DNA of 64,000 nt. Source: Clostridiaceae bacterium (GTDB lineage Bacteria; Bacillota; Clostridia; Lachnospirales; Lachnospiraceae). Positions 10,481 to 21,146 of the stretch are shown here, in pieces. Below the pieces are notes generated by a model. It saw only the letters and a program-made list of their open reading frames with translations, had not been told where the DNA came from and did not search any database. The translations under genes and the position numbers were made by a program. The stretch lies in assembly GCA_021200535.1 (NCBI GenBank), contig JAJQGL010000112.1, positions 20,561-84,560 of the forward strand. Reading direction: 5' to 3'. Every line of letters starts with the position of its first letter. Positions within the stretch are counted from its first letter, which is position 1.

Positions 10481-11805
10481 GCTATCTCTCCTATCAAATC
10501 ATATCCATCTGCCCCGGTAATTCTTACTTCAACAAAATCGCCGGAAATCAGATTCCAGTCACTTTCAACAAATACATAGCCATCGACATCCGGTGCATCC
10601 ATATAGGTTCTGGCTATATATACCCCCTCTTTTAGAAGCTTCCCCTCAATGATTACTTCAAAAACTCTTCCAATCTGTTCCCTGCTCTTTTCAAATGCAA
10701 TCTGCTGCTGCAGCTGCATAATCTGATCCTTTCGCTCCTCTTTGACTTCCTCTTCCACCTGATCAGCCATTTCTGCTGCCGGCGTGTCCTCCTCCTGAGA
10801 ATAGGAAAAAACGCCGAGTCTGTCAAAGCGAAGCTCCTGTACAAGGCTTTTTAGCTCTTCAAACTCTTCCTTTGTCTCTCCCGGAAACCCGGTTATCAGC
10901 GTTGTACGCAGCACAATATCCGGTATGTCGCGGCGCAGCCTTTGCACCATCTGTATAATCTCTGCGCGGTTTGTTCTCCTGCCCATCCGCCTTAACACAG
11001 AATCCGCTCCATGCTGTATCGGAATATCCAGATAATGACACACTTTCGGCAGTGTCTTTACCGCATCAATCAGTTCAGATGTAATCTCCTCCGGGTAGCA
11101 GTAAAGAATACGTATCCATTTTAACCCGCTGATCTCAGACAAACTCCGCAAAAGCGCAGGAAGTGATTTTTTCCCATACAGATCAGCACCGTAAAGTGTC
11201 GTCTCCTGCGCGACCAAAATCAGCTCTTTAGCGCCATTCCGAACCAGATGCTCTGCCTGTGCCAGCAGATTTTCCATCGGTACGCTGCGGTATTTTCCGC
11301 GGACCTTTGGAATCACACAATAGGTACAGCATTTGTTGCAGCCCTCCGCAATTTTTAAATAGGCAAAATAACCGCCCGACATACTGTCGCGCGTGACATC
11401 CGGTTCCGGAAGATAATCAATACTTTCCAGATGCTCTGTCACCTGTCCGTTTTTTTGCAGCCCCTCCTCGATTGCAGGAACCAAAGCCTCATAGCCCGTA
11501 GTGCCGATAATCACATCAACCTCCGGGATTTCCTCCTGAATCTCTTTGTGATAACGCTGCGCCAGACAGCCCGCCGCCACCAAAAGGCGGCAGCAGCCCT
11601 CTTCTTTATAAGAAGCCATTGCGAGCAATGTATTGATGCTCTCCTCCTTTGCGTCGCCGATAAAACAGCATGTATTAACAACAATCACGTCAGCTAAAGC
11701 TTCTTCATCAATCAGCTGATACCCTGCCTTACGCAGCCCGGCAATCATCATTTCACTGTCCACCAGATTTTTATCGCAGCCAAGCGATACAAAATAAATC
11801 TTCAA
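10477..11805 (-). CDS. rimO: ribosomal protein uS12 methylthiotransferase RimO
   Basis: KIYFVSLGCDKNLVDSEMM; KIAEGCNKCCTYCVIPKVRGKYRS radical-SAM CxxxCxxC. ORF to 11865; likely TTG start near 11805. Confidence 0.93.
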   Translation of the reverse strand: MKIYFVSLGCDKNLVDSEMMIAGLRKAGYQLIDEEALADVIVVNTCCFIGDAKEESINTLLAMASYKEEGCCRLLVAAGCLAQRYHKEIQEEIPEVDVIIGTTGYEALVPAIEEGLQKNGQVTEHLESIDYLPEPDVTRDSMSGGYFAYLKIAEGCNKCCTYCVIPKVRGKYRSVPMENLLAQAEHLVRNGAKELILVAQETTLYGADLYGKKSLPALLRSLSEISGLKWIRILYCYPEEITSELIDAVKTLPKVCHYLDIPIQHGADSVLRRMGRRTNRAEIIQMVQRLRRDIPDIVLRTTLITGFPGETKEEFEELKSLVQELRFDRLGVFSYSQEEDTPAAEMADQVEEEVKEERKDQIMQLQQQIAFEKSREQIGRVFEVIIEGKLLKEGVYIARTYMDAPDVDGYVFVESDWNLISGDFVEVRITGADGYDLIGEIA

Positions 11806-11834
11806 AACGGCTTTCCTCACATTTCTTTTTCTAA

Positions 11835-12680
11835 TCAGATATTCTGCTTTGCTGATTCCACACAATTATGCATCAGCATAGCAATTGTCATTGGCCCGAC
11901 CCCTCCCGGAACCGGTGTAATGGCAGATGCCTTCGGCTCAACAGAGGCAAAATCGACATCGCCGCACAGCTTACCGTTTTCATCCCTGTCCATACCGACA
12001 TCAATGACAACTGCCCCTTCCCTGACATAATCTGCATCGATCATCTTCGCTTTTCCAACCGCAACGACAAGAATATCGGCACGCCTCGTCACTGCCTTTA
12101 AATCCGGTGTATGTGAATGGCATACCGTGACAGTGCCGTTTTCCCGAAGAAGCAGCAATGCCATTGGCTTGCCGACAATATTGCTTCTCCCGACAATGAC
12201 GCATTCTTTGCCGTCAATGGCGATGTCAGAACGCTTGAGCAGCTGAATAATCCCTGCCGGGGTACAGGAAACAAACCCCTTCTGTCCGATACTGAGCGCA
12301 CCAACGCTCTGCGGATGGAAACCATCGACATCCTTTTCCGGCGCGATTGTCCTGATCACCTTGTCTTCATCAATATGGTCCGGCAAAGGAAGCTGCACCA
12401 GAATCCCGTTTACCTCATCCTTTTTGTTAAGCTCCCTGACCAGGTTAAGCAGCTCTTCCTCCGTTGTTTCCTCCGGCAGCTCATAGGCAAGGGATTCAAT
12501 CCCCACATAAGCACACGCCTTTTTTTTGTTGCCGACATAGACCGTGGAAGCAGGGTCATTTCCTACCTGTATTACCGCAAGGCAGACTTTAACTCCCTGT
12601 TCCCCTAAAGCTGCGACCTCCTCTTTTAACTCATCCTTAATCTGCTGCGAAATTCGCTTTCCGTCAATTCGCATTGCCAT
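11835..12680 (-). CDS. folD: bifunctional methylenetetrahydrofolate dehydrogenase/cyclohydrolase
   Basis: CLAVIQVGNDPASTVYVGNKKKAC; GILVQLPLPDHID; PVPGGVGPMTIAMLMHN. Confidence 0.96.
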   Translation of the reverse strand: MAMRIDGKRISQQIKDELKEEVAALGEQGVKVCLAVIQVGNDPASTVYVGNKKKACAYVGIESLAYELPEETTEEELLNLVRELNKKDEVNGILVQLPLPDHIDEDKVIRTIAPEKDVDGFHPQSVGALSIGQKGFVSCTPAGIIQLLKRSDIAIDGKECVIVGRSNIVGKPMALLLLRENGTVTVCHSHTPDLKAVTRRADILVVAVGKAKMIDADYVREGAVVIDVGMDRDENGKLCGDVDFASVEPKASAITPVPGGVGPMTIAMLMHNCVESAKQNI

Positions 12681-12694
12681 TCGACTTCCTCCTC

Positions 12695-14362
12695 TCATAC
12701 ATGAAACAGGCTTCCGCCCACAAATTCTCTCAACAGTGAATTTTTCGGAATCACATCTGTGCTGACGCCAATAAAATAATCCAAAAATTTTAACAGCCGC
12801 TTCGCCTCAACATATTCCGGCGCATCCTTTGGAATCCCAAACAAAAGCGACTCGGCATATGGTTTCAATATGGCAAGCTCATAAATCAGCGCAGAATTAA
12901 ACATAATGTCTGCCTCTTCCTGGAACGGGAAAATATACTGATCCTCCCCCCTTCTGACAGAGGGCCACATGGCGATCGTCGCCGCTGCCGACGACCCTCT
13001 TGTTCTGGCATCTCTGACCATTCGCCGGATCAGCCTGCCATCTGTTGTGGAAATCCGGTTATGCTCGTCTATATTGATCTGTGTCAGAGCGCTGATATAG
13101 ATTTTAAACTTACTCTCCTTTGGCAGCGAATAAGACATTTTCTCATTCAGCCCATGAATCCCCTCAATGACCAGAATATCATCCGGTCCTAATTTCCGGT
13201 AATCCCCTTTGTATTCCCTTGCGCCAATCAAAAAGTTAAAGGTCGGAAGTTCAACCTCTTCCCCCGCCAGCAGCCGGTTCATATCCTCATTGAACTGCCT
13301 GATATCGATCGCCTCAAGACATTCAAAATTATAGTTTCCATTTTCATCTAACGGCGTATCCTTGCGGTCTAAAAAATAATTGTCCAGCGCAATCGGGTGA
13401 GGTTTCAGGCCAAGTGTCTTTAACTGAATCGAAAGGCGGTGTGAAAACGATGTCTTGCCAGACGAAGACGGTCCGGCAATCATAACAAACTTCTTACCGG
13501 GATCCCCCGCAATCCGCTCTGCGATCTCTGCAATTTTTTTCTCCTGCAGCGCCTCCTGAACCATAATCAGGTCAGCAGCACCGCCGTGGACAATCGCGTC
13601 ATTGAGGGCGCCCACCGTATCCACATCGACCATTTTCCCCCAGCCCGCCGCCTCCTGCAGCGTCTGGAACAGCTTAGGACTGTCTTTAAATTCCTGAAGC
13701 TCATCCGGCGATTTTTTATTCGGGGTATGAATCAAAAAGCCATCCTGATATTTTTTTAATGCAAAATATTTTAAAACTCCGGTCGATGCCGGCATATAGC
13801 CATAATAATAATCTTCAAAGCCGTCGAGGGAATAGATATTCACTTTGGAAACCCTGCGGTACTCAAACAGGCGTTTTTTATCAAACATCCTGTGTTTTTC
13901 AAAAAGTTCCAATGCCTCCGCCGTATCAACGGACCGCTTGACAAACGGAATGTCCCGTTCTACCATTTCACGCATGCACGCCTCAACTTTTTTCAGCAGC
14001 CCATCTGTAATCTCTACGCCATCTGCCTGGCAATACACACAATCTCCAATCGAATGCCTGACGAATATATTCTGCAGCCCTTCTCCTTCCGCCGTCTGAT
14101 AAAATGCTTTCAGCATCAGCAGCGTTACGCCCCGGTTATAGGTTTTACAGCCGCTGCTTGTCGCCGTTGTCAAAAAACTGATATCACAGTCCCGATCTGG
14201 TTTTTTGGACAATTCTAACAGCTTTCCTTTCCTCTGTGCAAGAATAATATCATATTGATACTCCGAAGCAAAATCTGCAGCGATTTCTCCATATGTAACT
14301 CCGAAATCATACAATACTGTTTTTGTCCCTACTGTTACTTTTATTTGCTTCCCCATGCGCAT
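12695..14362 (-). CDS. nucleoside (uridine-like) kinase with N-terminal TGS/ThrRS-like region
   Basis: FVMIAGPSSSGKTSFSHRLSIQLKTLGLKPHPIALDNYFLDR; ~555 aa. Confidence 0.88.
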   Translation of the reverse strand: MRMGKQIKVTVGTKTVLYDFGVTYGEIAADFASEYQYDIILAQRKGKLLELSKKPDRDCDISFLTTATSSGCKTYNRGVTLLMLKAFYQTAEGEGLQNIFVRHSIGDCVYCQADGVEITDGLLKKVEACMREMVERDIPFVKRSVDTAEALELFEKHRMFDKKRLFEYRRVSKVNIYSLDGFEDYYYGYMPASTGVLKYFALKKYQDGFLIHTPNKKSPDELQEFKDSPKLFQTLQEAAGWGKMVDVDTVGALNDAIVHGGAADLIMVQEALQEKKIAEIAERIAGDPGKKFVMIAGPSSSGKTSFSHRLSIQLKTLGLKPHPIALDNYFLDRKDTPLDENGNYNFECLEAIDIRQFNEDMNRLLAGEEVELPTFNFLIGAREYKGDYRKLGPDDILVIEGIHGLNEKMSYSLPKESKFKIYISALTQINIDEHNRISTTDGRLIRRMVRDARTRGSSAAATIAMWPSVRRGEDQYIFPFQEEADIMFNSALIYELAILKPYAESLLFGIPKDAPEYVEAKRLLKFLDYFIGVSTDVIPKNSLLREFVGGSLFHV

Positions 14363-14394
14363 AACCTCCAAACTTATCTGTGCCACACAGATTT

Positions 14395-15093
14395 TTATGC
14401 TTTCATTCTATGTATCACCCCGCGAATCCGGCACTGTTCCCCCAAAAGCTCCTGCCTTTTTTTCTGTGCCGAAGCCGACAGCGCCCTGTCCGAAAGGCCT
14501 GAGAGAATCCCTTCTACCCGTCTCTTTTCCTGCTCCATAAAACTCCGAAAGACGATATCTCTCTCCTCAATCAGCCTTTTGCCATACAGATAATCAATCT
14601 CCTCTGCATACTGCTCCTGACCCGGAACGGCACGCAGGACCACGTAATATTTCCCCTGGTCTATAATCATTTCCTCATGGCTGATTTGAAAGCCAAGCTC
14701 ATGCACGCACCGTCTCACCAGAAAAACCTCTGACTGCGGTGAAAGCACCAGCTCCTTCGCCGCCCGGGTAACTAAAGGATTCTGCTTTAAAATCCCTGCT
14801 GCCAGCCCGCCGCCCATTCCGCTGATTAACAGCGTATCCGCCTCACCGGGAAGCAGCTTTTCCGTGCCGTCAGAAAGCCGTGTCTCAATCCTGTCCTGCA
14901 TACCGCATTCCCGAATATGCTTTTCTGCCCGTTCAAGCGGTCTCTGATTGATATCCAGGGCAATCGCCGCCTTTGCCTTTCCCTGCTCTATCAGACAGAT
15001 TGACGTATAGCCGTGGTCACAGCCAATATCTGCCACAACACCCCCCGACAGCACATTGTCCGCAATCCTGTGCAGTCGTTCTGACAAATGCAT
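14395..15093 (-). CDS. trmK: tRNA (adenine(22)-N1)-methyltransferase, TrmK family
   Basis: LSERLHRIADNVLSGGVVADIGCDHGYTSICLIEQGKA; next to rpoD. Confidence 0.88.
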   Translation of the reverse strand: MHLSERLHRIADNVLSGGVVADIGCDHGYTSICLIEQGKAKAAIALDINQRPLERAEKHIRECGMQDRIETRLSDGTEKLLPGEADTLLISGMGGGLAAGILKQNPLVTRAAKELVLSPQSEVFLVRRCVHELGFQISHEEMIIDQGKYYVVLRAVPGQEQYAEEIDYLYGKRLIEERDIVFRSFMEQEKRRVEGILSGLSDRALSASAQKKRQELLGEQCRIRGVIHRMKA

Positions 15094-16358
15094 TATTCCA
15101 GATAATCCTTTAATTTACGGCTGCGGCTTGGATGGCGTAATTTGCGGAGCGCTTTCGCTTCGATCTGACGGATACGCTCTCTGGTAACTTTAAATTCCTT
15201 TCCGACTTCCTCAAGCGTGCGCGCCCTGCCATCCTCTAAACCAAAGCGAAGTTTCAAAACCTTTTGTTCGCGCTCGGTTAAAGTGCCGAGCACCTCTTCG
15301 AGCTGCTCCCGAAGCAGCGTAAAAGCCGCTGCCTCTGACGGAACCGGTACATTGTCATCCTGAATAAAATCTCCCAGATGGCTGTCCTCTTCCTCGCCAA
15401 TCGGTGTTTCCAAAGAAACCGGCTCCAGGGAAATTTTTTGAATTTCCCGGACGCGGTCGACCGGCATATTCATCTGTGCCGCAATCTCTTCCGGGGAAGG
15501 CTCCCTTCCCAGCTCCTGCAAAAGCTGCCTCTGGACACGTACAAACTTATTGATTGTTTCAACCATGTGTACCGGTATGCGGATGGTTCTCGCCTGGTCT
15601 GCGATTGCCCTGGTGATCGCCTGACGAATCCACCATGTTGCATAGGTACTGAATTTATATCCTTTTTTATAATCAAACTTTTCAACTGCCTTGATCAGTC
15701 CGAGATTTCCCTCCTGAATCAAATCCAGAAAAAGCATTCCGCGCCCCACATAACGCTTGGCAATGCTGACAACAAGGCGGAGATTTGCCTCAGCAAGCTT
15801 CTTCTTCGCCTCCATATCCCCATTTTCCATCCGCTGCGCCAGCTCGACCTCCTCTTCTGCCGTCAAAAGCGGTACTTTTCCAATCTCTTTTAAATACATA
15901 CGAACCGGATCCTCAATGCTCACACCTTTCGGCACAGACAAATCAATTTTTTCGATTTCCTCATCATCCGGCACCTCTCCATTTGCTTCGAGCTCCAGAA
16001 TGATATCGTCATCATCTGCATCCTTCCCCTCTGGAATCCGCAGCACATCTACGCCCTCTGCCTCCAGAAAATCAATTACCTTTTCCGTCCGCTCCTCGTC
16101 AAGTCCAATATCATTAAAAAACCGGTTAATTTCAGCAAGCTCCAGAACATTTCTCTTCGATTTTGCAAGCTGCTTCAATGCAGCAAGCTTCTCCCTGAAT
16201 TTTTGTTCATCAAAAGCAGCGGCTTCTTCGACAGGTTTTTCTTCTTTCTTTTTGGCTGTCCTTTTGCCGGCAGAACTTTTCTTTTTTGCTTTTGCGGTAA
16301 TCCTGTTTTCTTCCTCCTCCACCGGCATGCCGCTCTTTTTTGTCTTTTCTGCTGCCAT
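15093..16358 (-). CDS. rpoD: RNA polymerase primary sigma factor (sigma-70/SigA)
   Basis: [83 protein letters not shown]. Confidence 0.97.
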   Translation of the reverse strand: MAAEKTKKSGMPVEEEENRITAKAKKKSSAGKRTAKKKEEKPVEEAAAFDEQKFREKLAALKQLAKSKRNVLELAEINRFFNDIGLDEERTEKVIDFLEAEGVDVLRIPEGKDADDDDIILELEANGEVPDDEEIEKIDLSVPKGVSIEDPVRMYLKEIGKVPLLTAEEEVELAQRMENGDMEAKKKLAEANLRLVVSIAKRYVGRGMLFLDLIQEGNLGLIKAVEKFDYKKGYKFSTYATWWIRQAITRAIADQARTIRIPVHMVETINKFVRVQRQLLQELGREPSPEEIAAQMNMPVDRVREIQKISLEPVSLETPIGEEEDSHLGDFIQDDNVPVPSEAAAFTLLREQLEEVLGTLTEREQKVLKLRFGLEDGRARTLEEVGKEFKVTRERIRQIEAKALRKLRHPSRSRKLKDYLE

Positions 16359-16446
16359 ACTGTTCCTTCCTTTCTTATATGTACTGTGAAAGCCCATCCG
16401 TGTGCTGACACATTGATACCCAACTGAATGACATTTATCTTTTGGA

Positions 16447-18231
16447 TTAGCTGTTACCATCTTTCAAAGAAATATGCAATTTCTCCGGTGTTTGCCACCG
16501 TTTCTTCTCAATAATCAGACTTTGCAGCTCACTCATGTCTGTCAGGCTGCGCATTTTCCAGTCAATACTATATTCCTTGATGCGCAGCACCAGCTCATTT
16601 AGCGCCTTTTCCCTTTCCTGCAGGCTCATTGCCGTCTGAAAATCAGTCTGAAACATATTCGCAATCATTTTCTGGCTTTCCACCTCGGTAAAATGATTAA
16701 TGATCTTAGCCGGAAGCAGCTCGCCCTGTTCCAGCTGCTGATAGAGCATCTGTGCTACAATACGGAAATTTTCCTCAACAAAATCCTCCGGCCGGATCTT
16801 GTCCCGAATAAGGGGATACAGCTCCGGTGTCTCAATCAGCCACGACAAAAACAAACGGTAGGTATGCGTAATCCCCTGCTCCTGCGTTTTCTTCTTCTGC
16901 GGCACCGTCCGCTCTGCAGGCAGCTCCTGATATCCATCCGGAAGCTGGCTGCCATACCGGATTACCAGCTCCCGCAGGTCGTCTTTTCGAATACCATACT
17001 GGGAGGCAACTGCCTCCAGATAATTATCCCGCTGCACCTTATCCGGAAAAACCAAAAGCTTTTTGGCTATTTCATGATAATACGCCGTTACCTGTTCCGG
17101 GTCATGCATATCATAACTGTTTCTTGCCACATCCACCTCAAAAAAGAAGCTGTTTTGTGCGTCAGACAGCCTTTTTTCAAATTCCTCTGCCCCCAGCGCC
17201 TTAATAAATTCGTCCGGATCCTTATACGGCTCCATATGAACGACTTTTCCGTTCAATCCGGCATGGCGGAGTATCGGAATCGCCCGGAGTGCGGCTTTCA
17301 CTCCCGCTTCATCGCTGTCATAGGTCAAAAGCACTTCTTTTGTGTAACGGCCAAGCAGATTTGCCTGCTGTTCCGTAAAGGCTGTCCCAAGAGATGCAAC
17401 CGCATTTGTAAAGCCAGACTGGTGCATTGCAATCACGTCCATGTATCCCTCACACAGAATGACATTTTTACGCTTCCCCTGTTTCGCATAATTCAGGCCA
17501 AACAAATTCCGGCTTTTATCAAAAAGCTTCGTCTCAGGGGAGTTTAAATACTTTGGTTTGGCATCTCCCATCACCCGGCCGCCAAAGCCAATGACACGGT
17601 TATTCACGTCCATAATCGGAAAAATAACACGGTTCCAGAATTTGTCATAAACACCACGCTCGTCCATCTTAAACAGTCCGGTCTCTTTCAGCACAGAATC
17701 CGAATACCCTTCGTTTTTCAGATAGCGGTATAATTCATCTCCTCCCTGTCCTGCATAGCCAAGACCAAAATGCACAATCGTCTCATCGCCCAGCTCCCTG
17801 GCGCGGAGATAATCATAGCCCTGCCTGCCCTGCGGGGATTTTAGCTTTGCATAATAGTAGCGCGCTGCTTTTGTATTAATCTCTAAGAGCAGTGACCGTA
17901 AGCCTTCCCGTTCTCTCTGTTCTGCGCTCATTTCTCCCTTTGGCAGCTCAACTCCGACGCGCTCAGCCAGAAACTGCATCGCTTCCGGAAAAGAATAATT
18001 TTCATATTCCATCACAAACGTAATGACATTGCCTCCCACACCGCAGCCAAAACATTTGTACATCTGTCTTGACGGATTAACATGGAAAGACGGCGTTTTT
18101 TCACTGTGAAACGGGCAAAGCCCCACGTAGCCGTTTCCAGAGCGTTTCAGCTTCACATAGCTTCCAATCACTTCTACCACATCACTGCGGGAGCGCACTT
18201 CTTCTATCTTTTCCTCCGAATACCACGGCAT
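16447..18231 (-). CDS. dnaG: DNA primase
   Basis: [38 protein letters not shown] zinc finger; TOPRIM region; upstream of rpoD. Confidence 0.96.
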   Translation of the reverse strand: MPWYSEEKIEEVRSRSDVVEVIGSYVKLKRSGNGYVGLCPFHSEKTPSFHVNPSRQMYKCFGCGVGGNVITFVMEYENYSFPEAMQFLAERVGVELPKGEMSAEQREREGLRSLLLEINTKAARYYYAKLKSPQGRQGYDYLRARELGDETIVHFGLGYAGQGGDELYRYLKNEGYSDSVLKETGLFKMDERGVYDKFWNRVIFPIMDVNNRVIGFGGRVMGDAKPKYLNSPETKLFDKSRNLFGLNYAKQGKRKNVILCEGYMDVIAMHQSGFTNAVASLGTAFTEQQANLLGRYTKEVLLTYDSDEAGVKAALRAIPILRHAGLNGKVVHMEPYKDPDEFIKALGAEEFEKRLSDAQNSFFFEVDVARNSYDMHDPEQVTAYYHEIAKKLLVFPDKVQRDNYLEAVASQYGIRKDDLRELVIRYGSQLPDGYQELPAERTVPQKKKTQEQGITHTYRLFLSWLIETPELYPLIRDKIRPEDFVEENFRIVAQMLYQQLEQGELLPAKIINHFTEVESQKMIANMFQTDFQTAMSLQEREKALNELVLRIKEYSIDWKMRSLTDMSELQSLIIEKKRWQTPEKLHISLKDGNS

Positions 18232-18386
18232 AACCATCCCCCTTTTCCAGCTTTTCCGTCCAAACAGCAAAAGGCTGCACAAACAGAACGGACAGAGAGT
18301 AAAACAATCCCTATGTTAATTATTCGACATTCCTTTTCGTTTTCCTTTTTTATTTTTCCGGCAGAATGCCCGTTTTTCCTCTGTGC

Positions 18387-19430
18387 TCAGCGATGCTCTA
18401 CGCCCTGGACGCTCCAGGATTTCGGAATCATAATGTCCTTATACAGGTTAATCGCATAATTATCGCTCATGCCGGCAATAAAATCACAGACAACCCTGCG
18501 GTTATTGTGGCCGCTCTGCAATAAATACTGAAATTCAGAGGGAAGCTCTTCCTGATTATGTATGTAATATTCATATAACTGGTTAATCATATTGGCAACC
18601 TTTTTTTCCTCTCCCTTTGCCAGGGGATTGGTGTAGACACTCTGAAACAGGAATCTGCGCAGATCAAACATTGCCTGCTCAACCTCCGGCGACATACAGA
18701 TATCATTTTTTCCTTCGCTGTTTTGTACAATATTATGTACCAGGGTATTTAAGCGCTGGTTGGTGCTGTTTCCCAAAATGTCCGTCAGCTCTGTCGGGAT
18801 ATCCCGCTCCGCAATAATCCCGGCGCGGATCGCATCATCAATATCTGAATTGATGTATGCGATCTTATCCGACAGGCGGACAATTTTCCCCTCCAGCGTA
18901 GATGGCATCAGACGTGTCTGATGATTTAATATGCCGTCCCGCACCTCCACTGTCAGATTCAGCCCCATGCCGTCCTTTTCCAGATATTCCACTACCCGGA
19001 CACTTTGTTCGTTGTGATGGAAACCGCCGTAATCTTCTGTGATCCGGTTTAATGCCCGTTCCCCAGCATGCCCAAACGGAGTATGCCCCAGATCATGCCC
19101 CAGCGCAATCGCTTCTGTGAGATCTTCATTTAAAAACAAGGCTCTTGCGATTGTTCTGGCATTCTGCGCCACCTCCAGCGTATGGGTCAGCCGGGTGCGG
19201 TAATGGTCTCCCTCCGGAGCCAGGAAAACCTGGGTTTTCTGCTTCAATCTGCGAAATGCTTTGCAGTGAATAATGCGATCCCTGTCCCTCTGGAAATCCG
19301 TTCGGATATCACACTGCTGCTCTTGCCTGTCTCTTCCTTTTGTCTCGTCAGCAAACGCAGCAAATTCGCTGAACATTTCATGCTCCCTGCACTCCTGCCG
19401 TTCCCTCAAATTACCTGCCGCCTGTTTCAT
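18387..19430 (-). CDS. dgt: deoxyguanosinetriphosphate triphosphohydrolase-like HD protein
   Basis: RLTHTLEVAQNARTIARAL; EAIALGHDLGHTPFGHAGERALN; upstream of dnaG. Confidence 0.93.
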   Translation of the reverse strand: MKQAAGNLRERQECREHEMFSEFAAFADETKGRDRQEQQCDIRTDFQRDRDRIIHCKAFRRLKQKTQVFLAPEGDHYRTRLTHTLEVAQNARTIARALFLNEDLTEAIALGHDLGHTPFGHAGERALNRITEDYGGFHHNEQSVRVVEYLEKDGMGLNLTVEVRDGILNHQTRLMPSTLEGKIVRLSDKIAYINSDIDDAIRAGIIAERDIPTELTDILGNSTNQRLNTLVHNIVQNSEGKNDICMSPEVEQAMFDLRRFLFQSVYTNPLAKGEEKKVANMINQLYEYYIHNQEELPSEFQYLLQSGHNNRRVVCDFIAGMSDNYAINLYKDIMIPKSWSVQGVEHR

Positions 19431-19462
19431 AAGCTTCCTCTTTTCTGCACCGTTGTGTGCGC

Positions 19463-20950
19463 TTATGCTTTTATCTGTTCCCCGACAAAATAAAAGCCTT
19501 TACTCTCCTGCAGGGTAACATTTACCAGCTTGCCGATCAGCTCTGGCGAACCCGGAAAATGCACCAGATAATTTTGGCTAGTCCTTCCCGTCACAAGGGA
19601 GGGATCTTTTTCACTGACTTCCTCAACCAGAACCTCCTGCACCGTTCCGGCCTCTTTTTGCGTTTTCTCCGCCGCAATCTCCTGCACCCGTTCCAAAAGC
19701 CTGTCAAACCGTTTTTTTACAATCTCTTCCGGCACCTGATTCTCCATCTGTGCGGCAGGCGTCCCGGTCCGCCTGCTGTAAATAAATGTAAAGGCGCTGT
19801 CATATCTGACCTGCTCCACAACAGACATCGTCTCTTCAAAATCTTCATCCGTCTCACCCGGAAAACCGACAATAATATCTGTCGTCAGCGAAATATCCGG
19901 CACGGCTTTCCGTATTTTTTCCACCAGACAAAGGTAATCCTCTTTTGTATAATGACGGTTCATAAGGCGAAGCAGCCTGCTGCTGCCGGACTGCAGCGGC
20001 AGATGAAGCTGCTTACAGATTTTTTCAGAACGTCCCATGACCGCAATCAGCTCATCCGACAAATCCTTAGGATGAGACGTCATAAACCGAATCCGTTTCA
20101 GCCCATCAATCTGCTCTACCCGCTCTAACAGCTGTGCAAACGAAATCGGTTCCTTTAAATTCTTCCCATAAGAATTTACATTCTGCCCCAAAAGCATCAC
20201 TTCGACGACACCATCCTGGACCATGCGGCGAATCTCTGTAAGAATATCCTCCGGTTCGCGGCTTCTCTCTCTGCCCCTGACATATGGAACAATGCAATAG
20301 CTGCAGAAATTATTACAGCCAAACATAATATTAATGCCGCTTTTAAACGCATATTTCCGCTCGTTCGGCAGCTCTTCCACAATCTCTGCCTCGCCGTCCC
20401 AGACATCGATAATCATCTTTTTGCTTTCCGGCCGGTCAAATACCTTTGCAGCCAAAAGCTCTGCCAGCTTAAAAAGATTGTGCGTTCCAAAAATAATATC
20501 TACATTCCGGTAGCTTTTCTTAATCTTATCTACCACGGTCTTTTCCTGCATCATACAGCCGCACAGTGCAATCACCATATGCGGATTCTCTTTTTTCACT
20601 CTCTTAAGCTGCCCCAGCCTTCCGTAGACCTTAAGATTCGCATTCTCTCTGACCGTACAGGTATTATACAGGACAAAATCCGCTTCCTCTGCATCTGTTT
20701 CCTGATAACCGATCATCTGCAGAATCCCTGCGATTTTTTCCGAATCCCTGGCATTCATCTGACACCCAAATGTTGTGATATTGGCATACAGCGGACGCCC
20801 GAGCTCTTTCTTTTTTTCCTCCGCAAACCCTCTTAGCTTCTTGATAAAATAATATTGCCGCTGCGGCTCCTTTGCAGGCGGCGGCAGTGTAATATCTATC
20901 CCGGCAAGCTGTTCTTCCAGCTCCTTTCGGTTCATAACCTCTCGTCTCAT
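19463..20950 (-). CDS. miaB: tRNA-2-methylthio-N6-dimethylallyladenosine synthase MiaB
   Basis: ITTFGCQMNARDSEKIAGIL; IMFGCNNFCSYCIVPYVRGRERSR; C-terminal TRAM. Confidence 0.95.
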   Translation of the reverse strand: MRREVMNRKELEEQLAGIDITLPPPAKEPQRQYYFIKKLRGFAEEKKKELGRPLYANITTFGCQMNARDSEKIAGILQMIGYQETDAEEADFVLYNTCTVRENANLKVYGRLGQLKRVKKENPHMVIALCGCMMQEKTVVDKIKKSYRNVDIIFGTHNLFKLAELLAAKVFDRPESKKMIIDVWDGEAEIVEELPNERKYAFKSGINIMFGCNNFCSYCIVPYVRGRERSREPEDILTEIRRMVQDGVVEVMLLGQNVNSYGKNLKEPISFAQLLERVEQIDGLKRIRFMTSHPKDLSDELIAVMGRSEKICKQLHLPLQSGSSRLLRLMNRHYTKEDYLCLVEKIRKAVPDISLTTDIIVGFPGETDEDFEETMSVVEQVRYDSAFTFIYSRRTGTPAAQMENQVPEEIVKKRFDRLLERVQEIAAEKTQKEAGTVQEVLVEEVSEKDPSLVTGRTSQNYLVHFPGSPELIGKLVNVTLQESKGFYFVGEQIKA

Positions 20951-21082
20951 GACAATACGATCTCCATTCTGTAAATTGATTGGTATTTTACTCTGTGTGA
21001 AGGTCTTTGACTTTCATACTTTCATACTTTCTTACTATACTATATCCGGTCAGCGTCTGCAAGGGAGCGCAAAAAGAGTTTT

Positions 21083-21115
21083 AAAAAACGCCCCTGAGCA
21101 GCCTCAGGAGCGTTT
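21083..21115 (-). terminator. intrinsic terminator downstream of amtB-PII fusion gene
   Basis: CGCcCCTGAG-CAGC-CTCAGGaGCG with minus-strand T-run. Confidence 0.85.
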
Positions 21116-21146
21116 CTGTCAGAAAAAATCATGTACGGACGAACAA

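Noticed and set aside
16693-17547. 284-aa plus-strand ORF
   Set aside because: Fully antisense to dnaG; composition (rich in Leu, Ile, Arg, Cys) is that of a shadow ORF, no recognisable domain or RBS.
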